Shown: positions 41,418 to 51,269, counted from the first letter of the stretch. The stretch is DNA of 64,000 nucleotides from Nocardia farcinica (GCF_001182745.1 NZ_LN868938.1:1736001-1800000), one strand, 5' to 3'. The notes: a model not told the origin generated them from the letters alone. Numbers and translations are program-made.

Positions 41418-43019
41418 TCAGGCCCGAGGCGCCGGAGCGTGCGAGGAGTAGCGGGCCGACAGGATCCGGGCGACCCGGGCGCGGTCGCAGGCGCTCGGTC
41501 TGCGCGGCGGCGCAGGCGGCGGGTCGACGCGCCGGAACGCGTGGGCGGGTGACTGTTTCAGCATCCGGGCGAAGGAGCGCGCGGTGGCGGGCCACGGGTT
41601 GGTGACCCGGCCGCTCGGGTGCCGGTACCAACTCGCGCTGGCCGGCCACACGGTCTCGGCGATCGCCCCGCTGAGCCAGCGCCGATAACCCTCCATGGCG
41701 GCGGGGGTGACCTCGATGGCCGGTGCGCCGATCTCGTCGCGCCAGCGCAGGCATTCCAGCACGAACTCGATCTGGTGTTCCTTCATGCCCGGGTTGCTGC
41801 CCGCGGGATTGAACGTGTTGGGCCCGGCGATGAGGAAGGCGTTGGGGAATCCGGGCACCGCCAGCCCGAGATAGGCCTCGGCGCCGTCGCGCCACCGCTC
41901 GTGCAGCACCTGCCCGCCACGTCCACGCACGACGATCGGGGCGAGGAATTCCGCGGCGCGGAACCCGGTGGCGTAGACGAGCACGTCGGCGCGGCGGTGC
42001 ACGCCGTCGGTGGTGCACACGCCGTCGGGGGTGAGCCGCGCGATCGGCTCGGTGACGAGTTCGACGTTGTCCCTGGTCAGCGCGCGATAGTAGCCGTTGT
42101 CGAACAGAATGCGTTTGGCGCCGATGGGGTGGCGGGGGGTGAGTTTCGCCCGCAGGTCCGGGTCGGCGACACGGTGGCGCAGGTGGGCGCGGGCCAACCA
42201 CTGGGCGGGCCGGGCCGACCACCCCCGGCGCATGATCGGGGCCAGGGTGAGGTCGGCGCCCTGGGCCAGCACGCCACGGTACATCCGGTGGGCGGCGGGC
42301 AGGTGCAACAGGGTGCGCGAGACGCGGCCGAATTGCTCACACGGCTTGGGCAACAGCCAATTCGGGGTCCGCTGGTAGACCGTCACCCGGCGCGCCACCG
42401 CGGCCAGTTCCGGAACCACCTGCGCGGCGCTGGAGCCGGTGCCGATCACGGCGATCTCGCGTCCCGCGGGATCGACCCGATGATCCCAGCGCGCGGTGTG
42501 GAAGGCCTTGCCCGCGAATACTTCCCGGCCGGGCAGCGCGGGTTCCCACGGCCGGTGCAGTTGGCCGACGGCGAACACCACGAACTCCGCGTCGATCGCC
42601 TCCCCCGCCACCGTGCGCACCTCCCAGCGCGCCCGGTCCTCCCGGTAGGTGGCCGCGGCGACCGGCGTGCGCAGCCGCAGGTGCGGGACCAGCCCGTGGT
42701 CGGCGGCGACGCGGCGCAGGTAGGCCAGGATGTGCTGCTGTCCCGGGTAGCGTCTACGCGTGCTGCGGTAGGGCGCGAACGAGAACGAATACAGGTGCGC
42801 GGGCACGTCACACGAGCAGCCCGGATACGTGTTGTCGCGCCACACCCCGCCGACGTCGGTCCCCTCCTCGAGGATCAGGAAGTCCTCGATCCCGGCCCGT
42901 TTCAATCCCACCCCCGTGCCGATCCCGCCGAACCCCGCCCCGACGATCACCACCCGTGTCGTTCGAACCGCGTCCGCCCCGTCCCGCTCCCCGTTCGCCC
43001 CGTCCCGCTCCGCAGTCAC
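41418..43019 (-). CDS. flavin-containing Baeyer-Villiger-type monooxygenase
   Basis: 533 aa. FAD site VGAGFGGIGTGVGLKRAG (~26-43), BVMO fingerprint F168-x-G-x3-H174-x3-W178, and NADPH site IGTGSSAAQVVPEL. GYPGCSCDVPAHLYSFSF-type block (TYPGCSCDVPAHLYSFSFAP) is typical. Such enzymes insert oxygen next to ketones to give esters or lactones. It stands alone, with a low-GC upstream region; substrate unknown. ATG 43019 is used, with a ~20-residue charged leader. Confidence 0.9.
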   Translation of the reverse strand: MTAERDGANGERDGADAVRTTRVVIVGAGFGGIGTGVGLKRAGIEDFLILEEGTDVGGVWRDNTYPGCSCDVPAHLYSFSFAPYRSTRRRYPGQQHILAYLRRVAADHGLVPHLRLRTPVAAATYREDRARWEVRTVAGEAIDAEFVVFAVGQLHRPWEPALPGREVFAGKAFHTARWDHRVDPAGREIAVIGTGSSAAQVVPELAAVARRVTVYQRTPNWLLPKPCEQFGRVSRTLLHLPAAHRMYRGVLAQGADLTLAPIMRRGWSARPAQWLARAHLRHRVADPDLRAKLTPRHPIGAKRILFDNGYYRALTRDNVELVTEPIARLTPDGVCTTDGVHRRADVLVYATGFRAAEFLAPIVVRGRGGQVLHERWRDGAEAYLGLAVPGFPNAFLIAGPNTFNPAGSNPGMKEHQIEFVLECLRWRDEIGAPAIEVTPAAMEGYRRWLSGAIAETVWPASASWYRHPSGRVTNPWPATARSFARMLKQSPAHAFRRVDPPPAPPRRPSACDRARVARILSARYSSHAPAPRA

Positions 43020-43377
43020 CGCAGCCTCACTTCCTCACCAATGGACAACATTCAGCAAACCCAATTGTGACGCGGACCACATGCTATGGGACAGCACGGT
43101 TCAAGATCGAATCACACGCACACAACGAATAAAACGGGGTCTTCTCAGCGGAAATGGCCGAAACGCACTCAGCGTGGACGTAGGCCAGGCCCTTCCATGC
43201 AGAATGGAACAGCCCGAAATCAGGGAGAGAACAGGTTCACAGCAGACATCCAGCAAAATCAACCGACCAGCACGTGAGCCCCGACACGTGCCCGTGCCGT
43301 CTGAGCGGCCGGGGTGTCGGGTATCCGTGAGGTCGATCCGATTCCGCGGACGCGGAGTCGTAGGAAAGGGTGGCAAC
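43020..43377. other. AT-rich divergent non-coding stretch
   Basis: Two lines counted give 29 GC of 60 (about 48%), the lowest in the window. Stops in all frames are frequent and no start has an RBS until the GTG at 43378. It separates the Baeyer-Villiger gene from a divergent membrane gene. An AT-rich patch like this next to a transferred-type gene is the kind of DNA Lsr2 binds. Confidence 0.55.
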
Positions 43378-44076
43378 GTGTTCGGACAGGCCGTGAACAA
43401 GATCGTGCTGACCGCCATCGACACCGGCGCGCGGGCGCAGACCCCGCTGGTGGAGAAGTACGGCGACTGGTTGCGTCGCGCGCACCCCGCCGAGTCGCCG
43501 GAGCAGCTGCTGCACCGTGCTCGCAGGCATTACCTCGTCGCCGTCACCGCCAGCGGTGTCGCGGCGGGTATGTGCGCCGCGGTGCCCGGCATCGGGCTGA
43601 TCACCGGGTTCGCCGCGATGGGCGTGGACACCGTGTTCTTCGTCGAAGCCTCCGTGTTCTACGCACTCACGGCCGCCGCGCTGGCGGGCGAGGAGACCGA
43701 GCTCATCGCGCGACAGGCCACCCTGCTCTCGGGCATCGTGTTCGGGGCCGAGGGCGCGCGACTGCTCGGCAAGGAGTCGGCGGGGTCGGCCAAGAACTGG
43801 GCCGACGAGCTGGCCGACCGGCTGCCGATCATCGGCGAGATGGACGACTCCGCGCTCAAACGGCTCGTCGTGCGCGCCATCGCCAAGCGCAGCGTGCTGG
43901 CCTTCGGCCGGGTGATCCCGGCAGGCATCGGCGCGGTGGTCGGCGCGGCGGGCAACCGTATGCTGGCCAAGAGCGTCATCCGCAACGCCGACAAGGCGTT
44001 CGGGCCGGGCGAGCCCAACTCGCCCGAGCGCGACGAACCGGAGCGCGCGTCGGTGCCCTCCGCGTCGCGCGGATGA
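43378..44076 (+). CDS. membrane protein, possibly EcsC-like
   Basis: 232 aa. Amphipathic N terminus, then hydrophobic YLVAVTASGVAAGMCAAVPGIGLITGFAAMGVDTVFFVEASVFYALTAAALAG, a middle helical part, and Gly-rich RVIPAGIGAVVGAAGNRMLAKSVIRNADKAF near the end. The paired VPGIG and IPAGIGAVVGAAGN blocks recall EcsC-family proteins, but I am not certain. GTG 43378 follows AGGAAAGG. The alpha/beta hydrolase starts 13 bp after its stop, so an operon is likely. Confidence 0.65.
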   Translation: MFGQAVNKIVLTAIDTGARAQTPLVEKYGDWLRRAHPAESPEQLLHRARRHYLVAVTASGVAAGMCAAVPGIGLITGFAAMGVDTVFFVEASVFYALTAAALAGEETELIARQATLLSGIVFGAEGARLLGKESAGSAKNWADELADRLPIIGEMDDSALKRLVVRAIAKRSVLAFGRVIPAGIGAVVGAAGNRMLAKSVIRNADKAFGPGEPNSPERDEPERASVPSASRG

Positions 44077-44089
44077 GAGGACGTGTGGT

Positions 44090-44974
44090 GTGAGCGGTCT
44101 GGGAATGCGCGCGGTCGGGCTCTACCTGCGGCTGACCTCGCGACGCCGGATGGCCACCGCCGAACGGGCCCGCGCGCGGATGGCGGCGCCCAAGGGTTCG
44201 GCCGCGCCGCCCGCCCGGTTACGGGCCCGCCACACCGTCACCGAACGTCGGTTCGGCCAATTCACCACCTACACCGTGACGCCACGGCACCGCGCGCCGC
44301 ACTGCGCGGTGCTGTTCCTGCACGGCGGCTCCTACATCGCCGAGATCGCGCGCCAGCACTGGGGACTGATCGCCCGGCTGGTCGACCACGGTGCGCGCGT
44401 CGACGTCCCGATCTACGGTCTGGCCCCGCGGTTCAGCCATCACGACGCGTATCCGTTCGTCACCGAGGCGTATCGCGCCATGGCCGCCGAGGCGCCGGGA
44501 CCGGTGACGGTGCTGGGTGATTCCGCGGGCGGCGGACTCGCCCTCGGCTTCACCCAGACGCTCGCCGGACTCGACGAGCCCGTCCGCCGGCCGGATCGGC
44601 TGGTGCTCATCGCACCGTGGCTCGATCTCACGTTGTCGAATCCGGACATGGCGGCCGTCGACGATCCGTGGCTCACCCGGGCCGGGCTGCTCGAGGCCGG
44701 ACGGGCGTGGGCGGCGGGCACCGACCCGACCGATCCGCGGCTGAGTCCGCTCAACGGCCCGATGGACGCGCTGCCGCCCACCGATCTCTACATCGGAACC
44801 CGCGACCTCGGCTACCCCGACGCGTGCGCGTTCCGGGACCGTGCCACCGCGGCGGGAGTGCGGGTCGATTTCACCGTGTGCGGCGGTGCGCTGCACGACT
44901 ATCCGCTGCTGCCGACCCGCGAAGGCCGCGCCGCCGCGGCCCGCATCGCCCGCGCGGTGTGCGCGAGCCGCTAG
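44090..44974 (+). CDS. alpha/beta hydrolase, HSL-type esterase
   Basis: 294 aa. Oxyanion motif HGGSY, nucleophile GDSAGGG, and a C-terminal HDYPLL with the catalytic His give the hormone-sensitive-lipase (alpha/beta hydrolase 3) group, near steryl-acetyl-hydrolase-like proteins. Cytosolic or membrane-near by the preceding basic N terminus. GTG 44090, with GAGAGG upstream. Overlaps nothing; only 3 bp separate its stop from the convergent lsr2 stop. Confidence 0.88.
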   Translation: MSGLGMRAVGLYLRLTSRRRMATAERARARMAAPKGSAAPPARLRARHTVTERRFGQFTTYTVTPRHRAPHCAVLFLHGGSYIAEIARQHWGLIARLVDHGARVDVPIYGLAPRFSHHDAYPFVTEAYRAMAAEAPGPVTVLGDSAGGGLALGFTQTLAGLDEPVRRPDRLVLIAPWLDLTLSNPDMAAVDDPWLTRAGLLEAGRAWAAGTDPTDPRLSPLNGPMDALPPTDLYIGTRDLGYPDACAFRDRATAAGVRVDFTVCGGALHDYPLLPTREGRAAAARIARAVCASR

Positions 44975-44977
44975 GCG

Positions 44978-45322
44978 TCAGTCGCCGTCGGCGTGCGCCG
45001 CCTTGTACGCGGCCACCACGTCGGCGGAGACCCGGCCGCGGCTGGACACCTCGTAGCCGTTGCGGCGCGCCCACTCCCGGATCGCGGCGGCCTGCTCCTG
45101 ATCGCCGCGCTCGCGCTGCTTCACACTGCGGCTGCGGCCGGACTTGCCCACCTTGCGCGCGTAGGGAGTCCACTGTTCGAAGATCTGCCGCAGCGCGGCG
45201 GCGTTCTGCTCGGACAGATCGATCTCGTAACCCACACCGTCGAGCCCGAACGAAACCGTCTCCGCGGCCTGCGATTCGCCGTCGTAGTCATCGACGATCG
45301 TCACGACCACCTTGCGTGCCAC
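44978..45322 (-). CDS. lsr2: histone-like nucleoid-structuring protein Lsr2
   Basis: 114 aa. N-terminal dimerisation domain [45 protein letters not shown] and C-terminal DNA-binding domain [26 protein letters not shown] with the RGR AT-hook-like loop. Lsr2 binds AT-rich DNA and silences transferred genes. Nocardiae usually have more than one; the constitutive copy normally lies near clpC/lysS, which are not here, so this may be an extra paralogue. Confidence 0.93.
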   Translation of the reverse strand: MARKVVVTIVDDYDGESQAAETVSFGLDGVGYEIDLSEQNAAALRQIFEQWTPYARKVGKSGRSRSVKQRERGDQEQAAAIREWARRNGYEVSSRGRVSADVVAAYKAAHADGD

Positions 45323-45476
45323 TACGTGCCCTCCTCCTCGGTCTGCGAAACTGCGATCCTATTCTGCGTCGCACCCGCACCGAGGCCGCTCTCGCCCCGG
45401 TCACGATCGGTCTCATTTCCCCCGCCACGCCGCACGGGTGATTGCATTACCCCCGCCCACTGCCCACTCTTACCCC

Positions 45477-45677
45477 ATGTCCGACCCCTGCCCCACCTGT
45501 GCCTGGCCCGCCCCGATGCTCGTGTCCACCCACGGTTCCGTGCGCTACCTCCGCTGCGTCTGCGGGCAATGGGTGGTCGCCCACCCGGGCGGGTCCACCG
45601 CGATCAACGGCAGGCCCGGCGGACCGGCCGGTGAACCCGGCGACCATTTCGAACTCATCCCCCTCCCGGAATCCTGA
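45477..45677 (+). CDS. small zinc-ribbon-like protein
   Basis: 66 aa with C-x2-C (DPCPTCAWPAP) and C-x-C (RYLRCVCGQWVV), enough for one zinc site, then a Gly/Pro-rich tail. High GC3 supports coding. No Shine-Dalgarno precedes ATG 45477, so a leaderless transcript is possible. No known family. Confidence 0.6.
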   Translation: MSDPCPTCAWPAPMLVSTHGSVRYLRCVCGQWVVAHPGGSTAINGRPGGPAGEPGDHFELIPLPES

Positions 45678-45909
45678 AATCCGCCACCACCGAGTATTTC
45701 ATCCCCGCGGCAATTCCGCCGCCCGCAATTCCCCGGCGGCGGAATTCCCCGGGAAATCGGCGCAGCACTCCTTCCGTGCCACCCGGCCGGCGGGAACACC
45801 GGCCACGAACCCGCCGTCCCGTCTCGCGATCGCCCGCTGCGCCGATCCGGCGCGCGCTCGCCCCGCCGGGGCGTCCGGGTGGCGGCCCGGCCCGGCGACG
45901 CGGGGTGAG

Positions 45910-47226
45910 TCAGGCTCGTGCGCGGGCGGGACGGGGGTGGACGAGCAGCACGGCGAGCACACCGACGAACGCGCCGAGCGCGGTGTCCAGCGCGCGGTCG
46001 ATCGCGAGCGCGGACGGGTCGGCGGGCGCGCCGAGCGCGGTCATCAGCAGCGCCATCGGCGCGATGAGCAGCTGCGCGAGACCGTAGTTCACCGCGATGA
46101 CGATCTCGGTGGCGACCTGCAGGACGAGCACCACGCAGGCCGCCTGCCAGAAGGACAGGTCCGCGGCCAGCAGCGGCCACGCGATCGCCAGCGCCCCGAC
46201 GACCGTGCCCGCGGCGCGCTGCACCGCCCGCACCACCGCGTGCCGGGGCGTGTCGGCCTGCAGGGTGGCGGTCGACCCCATCACCGCCCAGGCCGCGTGC
46301 CCGAGCCCGGCCACCGCGGAGGCCACGCAGGCGACCAGACCCGCGATCGTGACCCGGGCGGTCGCCAGGATCCAGCCCGGCCCGGCGCTCTCGGCCCGGG
46401 CGGTGCCGCGCAACGAACGGCGCGGTGGCAGCGGTGTCGGCGGGCCGGTGCGGTCGGGGTACAGGGCACGCTCGATCGCGTCGAGTTCGCCGGTCAGCAG
46501 CTGCGCGACGGGCCGGGTGCGCCGCCACGATCGGTCGTCGGCGAGGGCCGCGCGGGCGGCGGCCAGTGCGGCCTGCGCCGCGGCCAGGTCGTCGGCGGAC
46601 CGGTGCGCGCGGGCCCGGCGCACGGCGTCGGCGGCGCGGCGCACCGCCAGCCGGGCGGGCGCGGTCGGGTACCCGAGCACGCCCGCCATGCACACCACCC
46701 AGGCCAGCAGCGCGCCGGTCGCGGCGGCGCCGGTGCGCGGCAGCACATCGCCGGTCGCCGGATCGCCGGCCATTCCCGCCCCCGCACAGAACACGACGAT
46801 CGTCGCTCCCGGCGGTCCGGCCCGCAGCAGCAGCACGAACGCGGTCATCCCGCCGGCCAGTGTCGCCATCAGCAGCCAGCCCACCGGTGTCGGCGCGCCG
46901 AGTGCGGCGAGCAGGGTGAAACCGCCGATCGCGGCGGTCATCAGCGTCCCGACGGTGGCGAGCAGGGCCGCGCGCCGCCGATAGGTGTCGTAGCGGCCGT
47001 AGAGCGAGGTCAGGGCGCCGAGTGCGGCGAAACCGGCCAGTTCCTGATGCCCGGCCAGCCCGAAGCCGACCAACGCGATCGCGGCCGCGATGCCGACGCG
47101 GACGGCCGGAGCCAGCGCGGCGTCGGCCCGGCCGACGCGCAGCGACTGCCGCAGCACGGCCGCGTCGAGCACCTCCCGTGCGGTGGCGCGGACCGGGTTC
47201 GCGGGGTCGGGGCGATCGGAGCTCAT
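45910..47226 (-). CDS. FUSC family membrane protein
   Basis: 438 aa. Two repeated hydrophobic blocks of 4-6 helices (VRVGIAAAIALVGFGLAGHQELAGFAALGALTSLYGRYDTY... and VTIAGLVACVASAVAGLGHAAWAVMGSTATLQADTPRHAVVRAVQRAAGTVVGA) around a cytosolic helical region. The second block has the fusaric-acid-resistance/aromatic acid exporter signature. ATG 47226. Divergent from the flavin oxidoreductase over 66 bp. Confidence 0.87.
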   Translation of the reverse strand: MSSDRPDPANPVRATAREVLDAAVLRQSLRVGRADAALAPAVRVGIAAAIALVGFGLAGHQELAGFAALGALTSLYGRYDTYRRRAALLATVGTLMTAAIGGFTLLAALGAPTPVGWLLMATLAGGMTAFVLLLRAGPPGATIVVFCAGAGMAGDPATGDVLPRTGAAATGALLAWVVCMAGVLGYPTAPARLAVRRAADAVRRARAHRSADDLAAAQAALAAARAALADDRSWRRTRPVAQLLTGELDAIERALYPDRTGPPTPLPPRRSLRGTARAESAGPGWILATARVTIAGLVACVASAVAGLGHAAWAVMGSTATLQADTPRHAVVRAVQRAAGTVVGALAIAWPLLAADLSFWQAACVVLVLQVATEIVIAVNYGLAQLLIAPMALLMTALGAPADPSALAIDRALDTALGAFVGVLAVLLVHPRPARARA

Positions 47227-47292
47227 TGCCCGGATCAGTCTACGGAGGACCGCCCGGTGGAATCCTCGCGCCGCGCGCGCGTTGAGGTGAAC

Positions 47293-48324
47293 ATGACCAG
47301 CGCGACACCGACCGGTACCGTCCGATTCTCGATCCTGGATCGATCGCGGGTGCGCCGCGGCCAGCCGCATCCGGCCGCGTTGCGCGAGACGGTCGAGTTC
47401 GCCCGGCTCGCGGAGCGGTGGGGGTACCACCGGTTCTGGGTATCCGAGCACCACAGCGTGCCTGGCGTGGCCGGGTCGGCGCCGACGGTGCTCGCCGCCG
47501 CCGTCGCCGCCGCGACCGAGCGCATCCGGGTCGGCACCGGCGGGGTGATGCTGCCCAACCACCAGCCGCTGGTCGTGGCCGAACAGTTCGGGGTGCTCGA
47601 ATCGCTGTATCCGGAGCGCATCGACATGGGCTTGGGCCGGTCGGTCGGCTTCACCGAGGCGGTGCGCCGGGCGCTGGCCCACGGCAAGAGCGACGCGGCC
47701 GACTTCGACGCCCGGCTCACCGAGGTGCTGGACTATCTGGCGCGCGGGCGCGCGGGCGTGCACGCCTGGCCCGCGGAGGGCCTGTCCGTTCCCGCCTTTC
47801 TGCTGGCCACCGGGTCCGGTGCGGCGCGGGCCGCCCGGTTCGGGTTGCCGCTGGTGATCGCGCCGGTCGGCGGCTTCGACCGGATGGCCGAGGCGATCGC
47901 CCGCTATCGCGCCGACTTCACCCGCACCCCGTGGGGCGAGCAGCCCTACGTCATGGTCTCCACGACGGTGATGATCGCGGACACGACCGAGCAGGCACAT
48001 CGATTGCTGTGGCCGGAAGCGTGGTCGAACGCCTATTCCCGGACCAAAGGCGAATTCCCGCCACTGCCCGATCCCGCCACCATCGATCCCGCGGCACTCG
48101 CGCCCCGCGAGCGGGCGTATTTCGACGAAGCACTGCGCGATCAGATCCACGGCACCGAAGACGAGGTCGCCGAAGCACTCGAGCAGTTGCTCGCCGCCAC
48201 CTCCGCCGACGAGGTCCTGGTGCACACCAGCACATTCGACCGGGCGGCCCGGCTGGAGTCGCATCGGCGACTGGCGCTGCTCGCCGGCCTGACCGCGCGG
48301 GCACAGGCATATCCCGCCGCCTGA
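47293..48324 (+). CDS. LLM class flavin-dependent oxidoreductase
   Basis: 343 aa luciferase-like barrel: VRFSILDRSRVRRG, RLAERWGYHRFWVSEHHSVPGVAGSAPTVLAAAVAAATERIRVGTGGVMLPNHQPLVVAEQFGVLESLYPERIDMGLGRSVG, typical of the group-1 (LuxA-like) family. ATG 47293 has GAGG at 5 nt. Possible functional link to the divergent FUSC exporter is only positional. Confidence 0.88.
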   Translation: MTSATPTGTVRFSILDRSRVRRGQPHPAALRETVEFARLAERWGYHRFWVSEHHSVPGVAGSAPTVLAAAVAAATERIRVGTGGVMLPNHQPLVVAEQFGVLESLYPERIDMGLGRSVGFTEAVRRALAHGKSDAADFDARLTEVLDYLARGRAGVHAWPAEGLSVPAFLLATGSGAARAARFGLPLVIAPVGGFDRMAEAIARYRADFTRTPWGEQPYVMVSTTVMIADTTEQAHRLLWPEAWSNAYSRTKGEFPPLPDPATIDPAALAPRERAYFDEALRDQIHGTEDEVAEALEQLLAATSADEVLVHTSTFDRAARLESHRRLALLAGLTARAQAYPAA

Positions 48325-48536
48325 ACGACTCCGCGCGCGATTTGTGAGAATTCACCGGGCGCAACGGTATTCGGCACCGCCGAAGGACCGCGGGCGCCTC
48401 CGGACCAGTCCGGTGACTGGCGCCGGTACGCCGCTGTGGCCGCTCCCTAGCTGTTCCGGAACGCTTTCGTGAGCTGTCCGGACAGCCGGTCGATCGGTGG
48501 TTTCCGGGATTTCGCCGACCCTACTGTCCTCCCGGA

Positions 48537-48561
48537 ATTCGAGGTCGCAAGTACCTCGAAT
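48537..48561 (+). promoter_or_regulatory. inverted repeat in the leader of the lipase gene
   Basis: attcgaggt / acctcgaat, 9-bp perfect arms with a 7-nt spacer, ending 35 bp before the ATG. A 14-bp perfect palindrome gctgtccggacagc lies further up at 48473-48486. Either could be an operator. Confidence 0.55.
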
Positions 48562-48596
48562 CCGAGAACGCCGACGTTCTGTAGGAAGGCATCTCC

Positions 48597-49814
48597 ATGA
48601 AACGAAGTTCCGGCCGGCGCGCGACGCTTCTGGCCAAATGGTGTGGCACCGCGGCGATGGTCACCGTCTCGGTGCTGGCGGTGACGGTGTCCGGCTCCCC
48701 CGCGCACGCCGATCCCGACGCGGGCACCTCCGTCTCCGAGCAGGCGCTGGCGGCGATCATCGCCGAGGGTCGCACGCTCGCACCGACCGCGGGCGGCACC
48801 GGCTCGGCGTGCACGTCCGGCAGCGGTGCGGGCTCGGGTAACGGCTCGGGCAACTGCTACGGCGGTTCGGGCAGCAGCTCGGGTTCGGCGGGCGGCTACG
48901 CCAGCGACACCGTCGGGCACGGCCCCGAGATGTCGTCGTGGCTGGCCGCTTTCGGCTACGGCCTGGGCAATCCGGATGTGGCGCCGCCGGGCGCCAACGA
49001 CTGGAACTGCAAGCCGACCGCCGAGCATCCGCGCCCGGTGGTGCTGCTGCACGGCACCTGGATGAACGCCTACAACGGCTTCGCCTACATGAGCCAGCCG
49101 ATCAAGGACGCCGGATTCTGCACCTTCACCCTGAACTACGGGCGGTCGAATCTGCTCGAGGGCGGCGGCCTCGGCTCGGTGCTGCCGGGCGTGATGGGTA
49201 CCGGCTACATCCAGGATTCGGCCAAGCAGGTGGCCACCTTCGTCGACCGGGTGCTGGCGGCGACCGGCGCCGACGAAGTCGACATCATCGCCCACTCCCA
49301 GGGCGGTGCGCTGGCGAACTGGTACACCAAGTACGAGGGCGGCGCGGACAAGGTGAAGAACCTGATCACCTACGGGGCCACCCACCACGGCACGACGCTG
49401 GTCGGTATCGGCGCGCTCGGCCGGGCGATCAACAACTTCGGCATCGACGTGCTCGGTTTCGTGGAGATCTTCGTCGGTCACGCCGGTATCCAGCAGACCG
49501 TGGGATCGGATTTCATCAACAAGCTCAACGAGAACGGCGACACCATCGCCGGGGTGGACTACACCGTGGTGGGCACCCGCTACGACGAGATCACCAACCC
49601 CTACGAGCTGACCTTCCTGCAGGCCGTGCCCGGCGCGACCGTGCAGAACATCACCCTGCAGGACGGCTGTGAGCAGGACATGTCCGATCACCTGACGATG
49701 ATGTACTCCCCGCGCGGGCTGTCCATCGCGTTGCGCGCCCTGGACCCGGAGGGCCACCCGGATCTGGTGTGCACGGGCAACCCCTGGTTGCTCGGTGGCG
49801 GCGGATCGCTGTGA
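48597..49814 (+). CDS. secreted triacylglycerol lipase/esterase (class 2-like)
   Basis: 405 aa. Signal peptide (TAAMVTVSVLAVTVSGSPAHADP, cut near 39), a Ser/Gly-rich linker (66-100) and an alpha/beta hydrolase domain: oxyanion LLHGTW (151-155), nucleophile AHSQGG (Ser234), later acid in GVDYTVVGTRYDEITNPYE and His in DMSDHLTMMYSP. Resembles the EstA/LipB-type lipases of Nocardia and Rhodococcus. Four Cys may form disulfides. ATG 48597 has AGGAAGG. A 20-bp hairpin terminator follows. Confidence 0.9.
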   Translation: MKRSSGRRATLLAKWCGTAAMVTVSVLAVTVSGSPAHADPDAGTSVSEQALAAIIAEGRTLAPTAGGTGSACTSGSGAGSGNGSGNCYGGSGSSSGSAGGYASDTVGHGPEMSSWLAAFGYGLGNPDVAPPGANDWNCKPTAEHPRPVVLLHGTWMNAYNGFAYMSQPIKDAGFCTFTLNYGRSNLLEGGGLGSVLPGVMGTGYIQDSAKQVATFVDRVLAATGADEVDIIAHSQGGALANWYTKYEGGADKVKNLITYGATHHGTTLVGIGALGRAINNFGIDVLGFVEIFVGHAGIQQTVGSDFINKLNENGDTIAGVDYTVVGTRYDEITNPYELTFLQAVPGATVQNITLQDGCEQDMSDHLTMMYSPRGLSIALRALDPEGHPDLVCTGNPWLLGGGGSL

Positions 49815-49825
49815 CACGCTGATCG

Positions 49826-49870
49826 CACCGAGAAGGGCCGGGCGAGGAGATCGCCCGGCCCTTCTCGGTG
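49826..49870. terminator. very strong bidirectional terminator
   Basis: 20-bp perfect stem (arms 49826-49845 and 49851-49870) with a 5-nt loop ggaga, between the convergent lipase (stop 49814) and PucR-type gene (stop 49878). The strongest hairpin in the window. Confidence 0.85.
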
Positions 49871-49877
49871 TTCGCGG

Positions 49878-51098
49878 TCAGCGGGTGCGGTAGCTGCGCG
49901 CGACCAGCGCCGAACGCAGGTACCACAGTCCGGAGGGCTGGGTGGGGTCGAAGCCGGTGAGCTGGCCGATCCGCTTGAGGCGGTAGTCGACGGTGTTGGT
50001 GTGCACGTGCAGCAGGCGTGCGGTGCGCTGGCGGTTGAGGTTGTTGGCGATGTGGCGTTGCAGGGTTTCGAGCAGTTCCGGATGGTCGTCGAGCGGGTCG
50101 AGCAGTGCGCCGAGGTACTCCCGGCCCGGGCCGGGCCGGGTGAGCTGGTATTCCAACGCCAGTTCGTCGAAGCGGTAGAGGCCGGGCACCGCCTGCAACC
50201 GCTGCACCATGTCCAGCAGTTCGTGCGCCTGGTCGGCGGCGTCGGGGATCTGCGGTGGCGGGGCCTGCACGAGGGTGGCGGTGATGCCGACCTGCGCGGC
50301 GCGCGAGAGGTCGGTGACGAGACGGTCCAGGCCGTCGTCGTCGAACATGGTCGCCGGGACGAGCAGGGTGCCACCGTCGACGCTGAGCAGCGACAGCGCG
50401 GCGGTGCCGCAGCGGGTGGCGAGTTCGGCCTGCACCCGGCGCAGTTTGCGGCGCGCGACCACCTGGCCGTCCAGCGCCGGATTCGCCTCGTCGCGGTGCG
50501 GGGGGATCGCCACCGCCACCACCGCGTAGGAGTCGGCGATGGCGATGCCGCATTCGCGCGCCATCGTCGAATTGCTGTGCCCGCCCAGCAGTGCCGAGGT
50601 GAGGGTGTGCACGGCGGTGTGGTGTTCGCTGACCACCGCGCGCAATTCGCGCACGTAGGCGGTCGAGATCGTGGTCGTCATCCGGTCGAGCATCTCCACG
50701 ACCAGCTTGGCGCCGTCGACGAGGCTGTCGTAGTCCTTGACCGAGGCATTGGCGACCACCAGGTCCAGGCCGATCTTGAAGCCCTCGTGCACCGAATGGT
50801 GGATGGTGTCGATGGGGACGCCTTCGCGGGCCCAGCCCGCCGCGGCGTCCTCCAGCCTGCGCAGTTTGGTCTGGATATCGCGGCCGTCGAGCATGCTCAC
50901 CGCCACCTCGAGGCAGACGCGGGTGATGGTGGTGACGTCGCCGCTGATCGCGTCGCCGGGTAGCGTGCCGCAGGGCACCACGTTCTGCACGAAGTGGCCG
51001 ACCATCTGCCGGGACAGGCCGCGGACGTCCTTGAGTGGGGACGACATCGGCTTGCCCGACAGGGTCAGGCTCGGTCTGATCGAACTGTCGACGGTCAT
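49878..51098 (-). CDS. PucR/CdaR family transcriptional regulator
   Basis: 406 aa. N-terminal helical sensor-like region ([57 protein letters not shown]), a GGDEF-like middle, and the C-terminal PucR HTH ([44 protein letters not shown]). ATG 51098 has GAAGGAG; a longer reading lacks one. Divergent from the beta-lactamase gene (171 bp), which it might control. Confidence 0.9.
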   Translation of the reverse strand: MTVDSSIRPSLTLSGKPMSSPLKDVRGLSRQMVGHFVQNVVPCGTLPGDAISGDVTTITRVCLEVAVSMLDGRDIQTKLRRLEDAAAGWAREGVPIDTIHHSVHEGFKIGLDLVVANASVKDYDSLVDGAKLVVEMLDRMTTTISTAYVRELRAVVSEHHTAVHTLTSALLGGHSNSTMARECGIAIADSYAVVAVAIPPHRDEANPALDGQVVARRKLRRVQAELATRCGTAALSLLSVDGGTLLVPATMFDDDGLDRLVTDLSRAAQVGITATLVQAPPPQIPDAADQAHELLDMVQRLQAVPGLYRFDELALEYQLTRPGPGREYLGALLDPLDDHPELLETLQRHIANNLNRQRTARLLHVHTNTVDYRLKRIGQLTGFDPTQPSGLWYLRSALVARSYRTR

Positions 51099-51269
51099 CG
51101 GCAACTCCTTCAGCCCCCGAGAATTACTGTGTGGCAGATTCACACTAATGAGCGGGGTGCTGCCGCGGACGGAATCGCGTGGTTCTGTGACAACGCTCCG
51201 GACCGCCGCGACCGCGTCTGTGAGTGCTCACAGCGCTCGCGTTGCGCGGCGGTGGGGCGTCGGCCGAAG

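Noticed and set aside
45442..47292. Long plus-strand frame before the flavin oxidoreductase at 47293
   Set aside because: It is antisense to the FUSC gene; the luciferase-like fold begins only at 47293.
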